Positions 20,701 through 30,104 of a DNA stretch of 64,000 nt are shown here, piece after piece. The translations under genes were made by a program, and so were the position numbers. Under the pieces are notes generated by a model, which saw only the letters and a list, made by a program, of their open reading frames with translations, ran no database searches and was not told where the DNA came from. The stretch covers positions 1 through 64,000 of the forward strand of contig QXJR01000008.1 in NCBI GenBank assembly GCA_020975725.1, in the 5' to 3' direction. Numbering within the stretch: position 1 is the stretch's first letter; every line of letters begins with the position of its first letter. The stretch is from Picocystis sp. L7. Taxonomy: Eukaryota > Chlorophyta > Picocystophyceae > Picocystales > Picocystaceae.

Positions 20701-21285
20701 ATGGGAAAACGAGCACGAAAGCGCGATGCATCGAAGGTGCGCGTGGGACGCGTGACGAAGCAGAAGCTGCTGCGAAAGGTGCCGAAGAAAGTGCAGCCGA
20801 GACCCGACGCGGAGGAAGTGGAATGGGATCGAACGGCGTCGGTGGCCAGGAACTACGCCGCCATGGGCTGCGCCGCCGACCCGAACGGGCGCGGTGGAAG
20901 GCAGAGGCAAGTGGCGGCGAAACAATCACAGGACACGCACATGGAGGCGGAACAGGTGTCCATGGAAACACTGGAACGCATCAGGGAAGGAAAGGTGGAC
21001 GAAACCGCCATCGACCAAGAACTCCGGGTGGCCCTGGGAAGACCATCCCCAGGAAGAAAAACCATGCCCAGAAAACTTACCAAGACGCAATGGCACGTAA
21101 TGAAACAGCTCGTAGACGCTCACGGAAACGACATCGAAGCCATGGCCAAGGATAGGAAGAAAAATCCCATGTTGCACACGGTTGCCACCCTGCGAAAACT
21201 GGTGGACTCCTACCATGCCTATCCAAGCCTGCAACAGGATGGTGGATGGAGGGGATTCCGAGCACCAGTGAAGAGCGTTGGTTGA
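20701..21285 (+). CDS. NOP16: NOP16, nucleolar 60S assembly factor
   Basis: A 194-residue basic protein. The family pattern is visible: basic start (MGKRARKRDASKVRVGRVTK), the WDRTASVARNYAAMG segment (about 42-56), and the C-terminal block KLTKTQWHVMKQLVDAHGND, IEAMAKDRKKNPMLHTVATL and RKLVDSYHAY. Nop16 joins pre-60S particles in the nucleolus with Dbp9/DDX56-stage factors. Convergent with the JmjC gene, 259 bp away. Confidence 0.88.
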   Translation: MGKRARKRDASKVRVGRVTKQKLLRKVPKKVQPRPDAEEVEWDRTASVARNYAAMGCAADPNGRGGRQRQVAAKQSQDTHMEAEQVSMETLERIREGKVDETAIDQELRVALGRPSPGRKTMPRKLTKTQWHVMKQLVDAHGNDIEAMAKDRKKNPMLHTVATLRKLVDSYHAYPSLQQDGGWRGFRAPVKSVG

Positions 21286-21544
21286 AGCGGAAGGAAAGGG
21301 TCGATAGCGGGCATCCAACACCGTGTAATAATAGGCAGCGTCCCAATCATAAGTGGGCCCGTAGAAACCCATGTCGAAACACAGCGTAACGTGCTACTTG
21401 CACCACCCTTCCTAGTAGCAAGCATTGCAGCGGAAGCACTAGAAAACATCCCTTTGAAACCCCGACTCCCACAAGAAGCAACATTAGTGAATAGAAAGCA
21501 TTCTTGACTGCAAAATCCGTTCCAGTGACAGCGTCCTTCCTTTA

Positions 21545-23214
21545 TTACCAGCACGCAGTTCGATTTCTTGAGTGAAATTCAGGTATCAAAGGCCGAGTCT
21601 GGGGCACGTCACCAAGACTCTTTCTCTCTAGATTTTTCTTCACCAGCATCATCTCCGCAGTAGACACTTGCAAGTACAGTTTCTTCTGACTACTTCCACA
21701 CCCACAAGACTGGAAAGCATGCCTCAGACAAACCAGCTTGTTGGGGCAGCAAGCACAGCTCACCGCAGAGAAAAAAGGGATCGTGGAACAAACAGGGCAC
21801 TCGTCATCTTCCTTTATTTTTTCCCTTCCCACGTAGGTGCCTACCACACCTTCCCCCTTCAGCCAAGTGCGCAAAAGTAGTTCCTCTTCCATTGATTTGG
21901 TGTACTCTTCCAGGCACGTGCGATAGCATTCTACCTCATCCCCAGACAAGCAAAAAGCATCCAAGGAACCATCTGTGAAGCTACGGCAGAGATCATGAAG
22001 GAGTTTGTTGTGGGCAAATACCACGGCCCTCTTTCCTGCACCCTTCTGATAGAACTCCACAGCATGTCGACCTATTGGCAGCCAGTCATGGAGGGCAAAG
22101 TTCACCGCCTCTCCACAGTTGAACCCCATATTGAATCCACCATGGTAGGCTTCTGGACAAGTAATGACGAATTCCCCAGCATTCTGGACGGCACGACACA
22201 TATTTATCCCGTAGTTCATCGCCACAGAGGGGGAGATCATGGTCACCAGCCTGTGCAGCAGATCTGGAGACTCTTTGAACACAGCCGGGACATTTTCCCG
22301 CAGAGCTTGTTCGAACTTTGTTGCTCCCTGGCGAGGTACGCCATACCAGATCTTTGGCGCTCCTGTGTGATGGTAGTTGATACTGTACAAAAAGTGATCT
22401 TCAGTGTGGAAACAGAACGTTGCAAACAACATGCCAAGGTATAGCCACGGGCTGGTCATGCCCGGGATTGGAATGTCCAGGGCCTTCAGAAGACAGAGAC
22501 TGTCGGAGGGGAACATATTGAGATCCCAAGGGTGCCGCTTTCCTTCTTTGTCTGGATGGAATCCAGAATCATAGAGTTTGACGTCCAGATCATTCCCATA
22601 CTCTGTTTCCACCTCTTCGCTGCAGGTATCCACGACCCTCCAGTACTCCTCTTCCCATAGCCTGCACATCTCGTCATCTGCTTCTTCCTTGGTGAGGGCA
22701 CTGTTCTCTTGAACTTTGAACAATTTCTCTGTGAGCTCCGGATGCTTCCTCATGTATTCCTTTTTAATCTTATCCGCCTTTTCGTGGTACTCCTCCATGG
22801 TATAATTTCCCCCATCCCCGAACGGCTTTCCCTGCTGCAGAAGGTCCACACGCTGCAGCTTGGTGGGGAATCGATGGGGCAGGTTCACAGAGAACTCCGG
22901 CTTCCAACCTGTCATTCCCAAGTGCACGCACAGATCCTCTTTTAGTTAGCGGTACATTCAACAGCACGTCTTCTCACGCTGAAACGGGAGCATCAACACA
23001 TCAAGCACGCTGGCGAATCTCTCAATGCACGAGCGTGCAAGGTCTCACCTTCGGGCGGAATGATCTTGGCAATCCCGGTCTTTTGGACCAAATGGCGAAT
23101 GCCCGTAATGTACTTGAGAGGATCTGTGAATTCTTCCAAGGTTGGATGAAAGATGGGTGCATCGGGCACGCGCACGTCCTTCCGGTTCACCTGATGGAGG
23201 GAACGTTTCAAGGC
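21545..23214 (-). CDS. JmjN-JmjC histone demethylase of the KDM5/JMJ14 group (spliced)
   Basis: Two certain coding exons on the minus strand: 23214-23049 with the JmjN core (DAPIFHPTLEEFTDPLKYIT, then IAKIIPPE) and 22908-21545. The 140-nt intron 23048-22909 has donor GTGAGA, a CTAAC branch-like site and acceptor GACAG, phase 1, and falls exactly where JmjN continues as GWKPEF. The JmjC domain keeps the iron ligands HTE (FCFHTEDHF) and the distal His (AYHGGFNMGFNCGEAVNFAL). A C5HC2 zinc finger follows (CPVCSTIPFF...CACCPNKLVCLRH). There are no PHD, ARID or FYR domains. KDM5-type enzymes remove methyl groups from H3K4. The stop overlaps AATAAA (21541-21546). The 5' end is uncertain: either ATG at 23418 in the same frame, or a splice at 23214 (CTAAC...CTACAG) to an upstream exon. 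Confidence 0.9.
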
Positions 23215-23442
23215 CTGTAGATCACCATCACATTCATGAGTTAGCTTTGGAACAAGTGCAAACCGCCCAGCGGTGGGTTTCAAGACGTGCGTTTGTGAAT
23301 GCCCCCCCCTCCTATTCGAGAGCCATCCAGTGGGCAGGTGCCCCAGGGTTCTTCGGACAAAGGCCTCCCTCATCCCGAGGACTGGAAATGGGGGGCTGCT
23401 GGATACCACGTAAGGCATGCTTTTCAAGGGTGGTAGCGCGTC

Positions 23443-23763
23443 TTACGCACACGTCTTCCTTCTTTTCGCCCCATCGTCTCCACACGCGGCCAGACGCAGC
23501 AAGCGCACGAGCTCCTGGGACGCCTTCCTGCTGGTCTTGGCCTTATGCATTTCTCGTTCCCGAATGCCCCCCTTTCCCATGGGTAGATCGGTGCCCAGGG
23601 CAATAATATTCGGGGGTTTCCTCCGACGCCCCTCGTGTTTTTTCGCCGCCATTTTTTCCAATGCCTTTTCCCGTTCACGTACCATCCGCATTTGGACGTC
23701 TCCTGCGTCCACATCGTAGCTGGGTGGGGCCCGCCTGGCGCGTTTGGGACGTTGTGAGGCCAT
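23443..23763 (-). CDS. Likely N-terminal exon of the JmjC gene, or a separate small basic protein
   Basis: An ATG at 23763 opens 106 codons: MASQRPKRARRAPPSYDVDA, then a charged helix (REREKALEKMAAKKHEGRRR) and a basic end (DDGAKRRKTCA). The composition is clearly protein-like and fits a chromatin protein. A good-looking donor GTAAGA lies just before the stop (23446-23441), but its phase does not match the acceptor at 23214; a phase-0 donor GTGCGC also exists inside the frame. It could therefore be exon 1 with an unseen small exon, exon 1 with the weaker donor, or an independent gene. Confidence 0.45.
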   Translation of the reverse strand: MASQRPKRARRAPPSYDVDAGDVQMRMVREREKALEKMAAKKHEGRRRKPPNIIALGTDLPMGKGGIREREMHKAKTSRKASQELVRLLRLAACGDDGAKRRKTCA

Positions 23764-26700
23764 GGCACGTGGCACGTAGTCCTTGTCCCGACGTGGGTGT
23801 ATGTAACTCGTCTTCGAACCACCCGGGGGAATGAGGGGAGGCACAGGACCCAACCCCCCATCCTTCGGGGTAGGCACCTGCCAGGATCGGATGCCTCCCA
23901 GTCCATCCCACGAACGAACACAATCCGATGGTGGGGGTCCAACCCATAGGAAGAAAGGGGATGTGGCCCTCGACGGGACAAGCCCCGGGGCGGGGCCCAT
24001 CCGGGGGGAGGAATCGAACCGGGGGCGAGAGTTGGACGGAACGTGCAGAGGAACGGGAGTACAAAAAGGGTGCTTCTACGTACGTTTGTACCGAGGGGAT
24101 CGAGGCGAGGAAAAGGGGATCTTTGCTCCCCTCCATGACCGTTCGACCGCCGAGGAGGATACCAATGTAACGATCGAAGAGAGGGTTGCCAGGAGTACCA
24201 ACGCCATGGCGGGAACCACGAAAAACACGCCAAGACGGACCCTGCACGAATCACGCCGGCCGAAAGAGGCGTGCAAGATGCGAAAGGTGTGCAATCGGAT
24301 GGTTCCACCGCAGGAAAGGTGGCGCAGATATTCGCGAAAGCCCTCCGTGTTCGAACTTCCATCCATCCGATCGTGGCCGTGCCTCCAGTCTGACATCCTC
24401 TGCGGTACCTGTACCCGTCCCTGCTCCTAATGCGGAAGGTCTGTATCAGAGAAAGACCGGTATCGTCGCTAGCCTACCTGTTCCCACCAATCAACGATCA
24501 GGACGTCTGCTCCCTCAACATCGGGGCGGTCTCCATCCGAAAGCGAGGGCTCCTAGTCGTCGATCCCTCCCCGGCGGAACGGAAGTGTCCGTACTTTGCC
24601 TGACGGTTTCCCACCATCAGTGCATGCGCCGCAGAGGTAGACGCAACTTGGGGGTGGAACCTGCCTCGATCTCCACGTGGTGGGAGAGCGGCGGTGTGGA
24701 CGCTTCTCCTCACGTGCAACTCGCGCGTGGGTTTTCTCTGTCGCTTTCGATCCCCATTCACGATTATTGTCCAGACCAGCTACACGTGGGATCACGTAGT
24801 GCATCCGGTGTGGATGCCGCATCCTGAAACGAGTGAAGGGAGAGTCAACATGGTGCATTGATGGTGCGCAAAAGAGAGAATGAAGAAATCCACACCAAGC
24901 TATCACGTACACAAACAAAGAAATTCCCTTTAAGCCGCGCATTGAGGGCGCTTGTCCGATGCCCCACGTCTTTCCTCAACTTGAAGGATACCAATATAGT
25001 GCAATGCAATCCGTGGAAATTTTGTCTGAACCTACTTGTGCAAAGTTCCATGTCAAGCATGAGATGCGTTATGATCGTTTCCGCCTTCCATCTTGCTCTC
25101 GAAATGAATCGGAAGCAAATGCACTAAGGTAGCACTTCTTCAACCGGAAATTGGAATGCAATCGTCCACATTTTGCTTTCGATAGGGCTTGGTGAAATTG
25201 GAAGCGTTTGCCAATCGTGCGCGCCAAGGCAACTACATAATTTTTGCCTTGGTAGTCTTGGACGTATCCTAAGCTCTTCTTTGCTTTTCATTGTCTAGTT
25301 GCAAAAGTGCACCGTTTCTCTTGAAAATTATAACTTTCGAGTCTCTACTTGAGCGCGCACAAAAATCCTAGAAGGAATGCACCATGCCTCAATCAGCAAA
25401 CTAAAAGCTTGCATGTGTTCAAGGGCATATTTGTCTGTGAACATGCTTTTTTCCTTGTCGACCAAACGTACAATGGGATCGAGAGTTGAATTGTTCAAGG
25501 TCGTCTGATCCTACATAAGGATACGATCCACGAAAGAGCCATGCTTGACTCTTGCAAAACTGCAGGCCCTAGTGCTCGACCATTGGACATGCTATGCGTG
25601 TTGATCTTCCCGTTTCAAAAGATGGTAGGAAGTTTCCAAGTTTCCACACACGGCATTGGATCTTCTAGCTTTAAGGCTTGTCGACTTTCGAATCGATAGC
25701 CTTGAAAGAAAATCACGACAATGCGTGGCCCTAAACATTGTGGTCTTGGCTTCCGTTCTCTTGTACGCTTACAATCAAAGATGTTCAACTGCTTAGCAAG
25801 TGTTTCAAGTTATCACTACGGATGCCTCGTGGGTGAATTGTGTTGGTCTTTACGACCATTTCAAGAAGGGAGCTGGGATTCAATAGCAGCTATTCTTTGT
25901 GCTCGTCTTCTTCTTGGCGTTGTCCGACCACGGGAGGCTGTTTGGGAAATTATGCTCCGTGTCAAACCTTGCATGTACGACACGGTGGAGCCATGCGTGA
26001 TAATAACCCCTCTCAAGTCGGCTTCGATGTGATATTGTGCATTTTCCTAAATGCCGCATGTGTCTCTCGTCCTTCTGATCTTCTACCTTTGGGTAGTAGA
26101 CTCGTAAAGCATGAGGATACATCGCACCACACGAATCGACCTCTTGAAGCCAAACGAACCCCGGCAAAGGAGGTATTGGAATTTTGGATGGCAAGAATCC
26201 GTCCTAGTTTCATTTGTGGGAAAAAAGACGGATGGGACGAGAGGGGGGTGGTCGAGTAGGACAACTTGGGGACACATGCGAATCTTCCGTCGTTCAGGAA
26301 AGGGGCGGTAAGGATGTGTTGACGATCCGGAAGGCGTACCTTCGTTCTCGTCGGATTATAGGATCGCGAACGAAGGGGGAGGGTACCCCAACGCCACATT
26401 GTGGGTCCATGCATCCCCTCCCAATTAGTCCGTACATAATTTGCCGCGTCCCGCGTGATTTTCGATGCTCTTTGAGATGATAAGAATCTCGTATGCACGA
26501 GCTATGTCCTTGATATCAAAGTTGTGCGGCGTGCTTGTTGTGACTTTTGAAAACGAGCCTTCTATATCCGGTTTGGCAAACCAAATGTGGATGAGGAAGA
26601 GGGCGCCTATCGTGCTGATCGTGTGCTTGTTTTTTCTCTCGTCTATGCAACCGCTTTCTTTCCTTTTCTTTCATTGAGGAGTTCGTTTTCCCCATGGCCA

Positions 26701-27573
26701 TGCGTGTTTGGAGACGTGCGTGATGAAACCGGCCTCCTGAGCGGGTCAAATGGACCCTCATTGAGGTGCCAACTTGTCTGGGGTTTCTAAATCTTGTACG
26801 CACCGTTTTAGAGCACAAGAAGGGCATCTTTACAAAGAACACGACAAGATGCATCGAACGAAAGTGACATCAAGGCAATCCAATCTTTGGTGCCAAAGAT
26901 ACGCAGTCTCAAATCTCACGTCACCGGTCCGCCGAACTTGGAATCCCACCGGCCTTTCGGCTTGCCCGGACAGCATGGTCCCTTGGCATGCCAGGAACAT
27001 CGTTTAGGAACGATCATCCTCGCCAAGTGCGGTGCCCTGTGCAACGTGGCCCTATATCTGTCGGCTGCCTCGGGCCTGGTTCGGCCGCTCGTGGGCAGCA
27101 CGGTTTAGGGCAGCACGGTCGTCCCCTCGCATCCCATCCGTCCGAGTGGCCTGGGGATGGAGGGGGGGGTAGGAAGGGTACACGTCCTTCGATCACGTGG
27201 GGGTGGGGATTCGATTTCCCTTTTCCGGTTTCCCACTTGGACCCCCCACGAGGGGGGTCTCGATCCCCTTGCCAGGTCGGACGGGGAGACGGATCCCTCG
27301 ATGTCGACTTGGTTTTTTTCGAAACACGCGAGGATCCGAAAGCACCGACTGTCCTTGCGTTTGTGGAGCAGATCCGACGAGCGACCGCGCCACGGCTCGA
27401 TTCTTGGACTCGGAGGACCGCTACGTCGACGCACACGCGAAAGGTGGACGCATCCAGGGGAGGTTTGACTTTCGCAGGAAGGGACCGAAGGGGGCGAAGG
27501 TAGGGAACACGTGTCGGAGGCGAAAGACAGGGCCGTGGAACGAAGCAAAGAGACGCACGATAAGAAACGGGAC
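23764..27573. other. Gene-poor stretch including an AT-rich island (about 24830-26900)
   Basis: No supported gene in 3.8 kb. From about 24830 to 26900 the base composition turns visibly AT-rich (24 of 60 bases are G/C at 25021-25080), unlike the genes around it, and open frames are short and interrupted. Some minus-strand stretches near 25100-25260 have protein-like character but no recognised family. The flanks (23764-24830 and 26900-27570) are GC-rich spacer; the left one should hold the JmjC gene promoter. Confidence 0.5.
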
Positions 27574-28016
27574 ATGCAACCCCCGCAATACGACCTGTAT
27601 GGATTGGAGGTGAGTCGAGCACCGATGGAACGAACCCCAGGAGGCGGAGAGGGACGAGAAGAAGACGTAACTGACCCCGAAGGACCGAACGACGCGGGAC
27701 ACACGCCCAGGGAACCGGTGTGCGAAAGTGGAAAGAAGACAAGCACGTCAAACAGTCGTGCCCCAAACGCATGGTGAACGCTCAAGGAGGAGCACACGGC
27801 GCCGCCCATTTCTCCACGTCGCCCAAGTCCGTCCCCATGGTCATGAAAGCGGCCAAAGAAGGACATCAGCTCTCCACCAGCAACCACAGCTCAGAAATCT
27901 TCTATTCCCCAGATGCAAGCCCGACGGAAAACAAGGACGGGAGCCCGCCTCTCCTCTTCCATGACGCGAAAGTGGAGGACATCGTAGACAAAGGCGAAAA
28001 GGATGAACGATCGTAA
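27574..28016 (+). CDS. Small predicted two-exon protein, function unknown
   Basis: Proposed exons are 27574-27609 (MQPPQYDLYGLE) and 27756-28016. The 146-nt intron has the strong donor GAG|GTGAGT, a TAACTGAC branch-like string near 27669 and acceptor AAACAG; both sides are phase 0. The joined protein is 98 residues, polar and Ser/Lys/Asp-rich, with no membrane segment or recognised domain (SKHSTS-like low complexity in the middle, acidic end VEDIVDKGEKDERS). If unspliced, exon 2 could start at the ATG at 27771. Convergent with the DHHC gene, 101 bp away. The gene is inferred only from splice signals and composition. Confidence 0.4.
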
Positions 28017-28117
28017 AGACGGCTTTTTTTCAACTATCAACCGCTGCACCGGCGCGGTCTTGCGGGGCGTTTATTACAAGGCTGCTGTGTGCAGAGCCAC
28101 GTGGATTTTATTGTAAC

Positions 28118-29197
28118 CTAGTCGAGGACCTCCGTCCCTTTTCCATTGCTTATTCTTCTTCGAATCGTGCCGGGCGGCACGAAGTGGGGCCTCAAAGGAT
28201 GATAGTGGGGATCCCGGGACCAGAGCCTCAGCTTGGAGGCAGGCACGGGAGCGAAGAACGTGCTTTTGAAATTCATGAGCGCACCCTTGTCGTACGGATT
28301 GGTCCCTTTTTTCTTGTACTGGTACCTGAAGCTTTCGTACGTGGTCTGTCCCGTCGCAATCAAGTACGTATGAAAGACGGCCAATCCACCCACGAACCAA
28401 CCGAACAGGAGGGGGATGACCATGCAAACGATGGCGGGAGGTTCCTCCACCAAGGCGTTAAAAAAGCCGGCATCTTGATCCCGGTCCCTCCTTTTGTCCT
28501 GCGTTTGGAACACCAGCAGGAGAGAGAAAGCGAAGACGAAACCGCACAGCAAAGTGACCATGTACAAGAAGAGGACGAAGAACCTGTAATTCCTCCTGCC
28601 GATGCAGCATCCCACCCAAGGGCAGTGGTGGTCGAACGTGTCCACGCAGTTGTCGCACAGGCTGCAGTGCGAGCATCTGGGCGGTCGGTAGATGTGGCAC
28701 GTGTCGCAGAACTTGATCTGCACGTCCACTTGTTGGATGGTGATGCGTCGTGGGGGGGTGACCGCTCCCGGCGGCAGCTTTTTCGCTCTGGGTTGATATC
28801 CAGGTTCCACCATTCCCGTGAGACAGAGCATCAGCAGGCACAGGAAGAGCCAGATCGATCCAACGGCGAGCACGACGTTCGACATGGTGAGTTTGTTGGC
28901 CACGAGTCCCAGGAAGACACCGCCTGGCGCGGCGATGAGCAGGAAGGAGGTGAGCAGGGTGAAGTAATTGGGTCCCATGACGATCCTCCCTTTGCACAGG
29001 ATGAGATTGTCTCCTTTCCACCTTCGATAGCTCCTCTTGATCTTCTTCTGTGCTTTCGTGGTTCTCCTGGTTTCTGTGGCGAGCGTCGTCTTGTGCAGGC
29101 TCCGGGTGGCCACCACTTCGGGTGCGCAGGACTCTTCCATCTCAGACACGCACGGGGTTCCGCATCCATCGTCTTGTCTCTCTTCCATGTCCTGCAT
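28118..29197 (-). CDS. DHHC protein S-acyltransferase
   Basis: A 359-residue membrane enzyme. Four hydrophobic spans (about 77-100, 111-132, 209-235 and 259-295) flank a Cys-rich domain: CDTCHIYRPPRCSHCSLCDN, then CVDTFDHHCPWVGCCIGRRN, with the catalytic DHHC. After the fourth span comes the TTxE motif (TGQTTYE), and then the NPYDKG segment usual in the ZDHHC9/14/18 and plant PAT subgroup. It transfers palmitate to cytosolic Cys residues, mostly at Golgi or plasma membrane. Plausible substrates in this window are the EFR3 protein and the mini-protein at 33273; that link is speculation. AATAAA occurs on the coding strand at 28107-28112 and 28070-28075. Confidence 0.95.
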   Translation of the reverse strand: MQDMEERQDDGCGTPCVSEMEESCAPEVVATRSLHKTTLATETRRTTKAQKKIKRSYRRWKGDNLILCKGRIVMGPNYFTLLTSFLLIAAPGGVFLGLVANKLTMSNVVLAVGSIWLFLCLLMLCLTGMVEPGYQPRAKKLPPGAVTPPRRITIQQVDVQIKFCDTCHIYRPPRCSHCSLCDNCVDTFDHHCPWVGCCIGRRNYRFFVLFLYMVTLLCGFVFAFSLLLVFQTQDKRRDRDQDAGFFNALVEEPPAIVCMVIPLLFGWFVGGLAVFHTYLIATGQTTYESFRYQYKKKGTNPYDKGALMNFKSTFFAPVPASKLRLWSRDPHYHPLRPHFVPPGTIRRRISNGKGTEVLD

Positions 29198-30104
29198 CCA
29201 CCCCGATCTCCTCCTATCCTTTCTTCTTCGTGGTTCTCGTCCGTGCGTCTTCGTTTGGTTTCGCCTTTCGCTCCCCGACCGACACCGGACGTTCTACTTC
29301 TACCCCTTTTTTTGTTCCCTCTGGGCCACGTCCTTTCCTTTCCTTTTATCCCGGTGGATCCTCCTTCCTTCTACGTCCTTTCCCAAAGGGGAACGAAACC
29401 GGTGCACCTGGGATGGGCCATGGGTCTCCTTCTCCCCCGAAAGGTCCGTCTTTCGGTTTCCCACCGGTGGGGGCTGAGGGGGGGACGCAGGCCAGGCGAA
29501 GGGGGGGAGAGAAGAGAAGATCGATCGCAGGTCCACCGTTCGGGTCTGGGTCCATCCATCACGTGATCCGTGGTTCGGGATGGACCCAGGGGGGGGGGGG
29601 TCGGTTTGGAAAAGAGAGAGACGGAGAGGAGGCCATCCCCACCCATCCCCTCCGGATCTCCCCCCCGGTTCCCGCCAGATTCCCCTCCCCTTCGTTCGGG
29701 GTCCGAGGGTGGGATCCGAGGGGACCCACCCCCCACCTCGGACCCCCACGAACCCTCTGCGCATACGTGTGGAAACACCCCCCTTCTTCCAGACACCCCT
29801 CCCTTTCCGCCCACCCTCCTCTCCCCTCCCCGCAGAGGCACCCGTCCTCTCCCTTCCCCGCCTTCCTTCCCCCTCCCCTCCCCCCGTCCTTCCCCCCGTT
29901 CGCCTCCGACTTCTCCTTGTGCCGTCGAGGAATCCTCCCCTCCCCTTGGGTTCGTCCTCGCACAGGACCGAACCGTGGTACGTATCCATGGACCCTCCCT
30001 GGGCACCACCACTTCGACACGAAACGACACACGAGCGCACACACAGACACGCGAGCGCGCACCTCGCAGCACGACCCTAGGCGCGTGCGGTGGGAACCAC
30101 GGCC
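29198..30104. promoter_or_regulatory. Divergent promoter region of DHHC and ABCG genes, with strand-biased tract
   Basis: A 907-bp gap between divergent starts. It includes a 12-base G run (29589-29600) and a long C/T-rich plus-strand tract at about 29760-29960. The tract keeps several frames open for 200-290 codons on both strands; these translate to Pro/Ser/Arg-rich nonsense and are not genes. Confidence 0.45.
29760..29960. repeat. Pyrimidine-rich low-complexity tract
   Basis: About 200 bp almost free of A and strongly C/T-rich on the plus strand (strings such as ctcccctccccgc). It is not a simple-period repeat. It lies 145-350 bp before the ABCG start. Confidence 0.7.

Noticed and set aside
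24005-24025. tRNA-like T-arm: the complement reads CCCCCGGTTCGATTCC
   Set aside because: Only two of five T-stem pairs form and no anticodon or acceptor arm fits; it looks like one more of the TTCGA-rich spacer strings.
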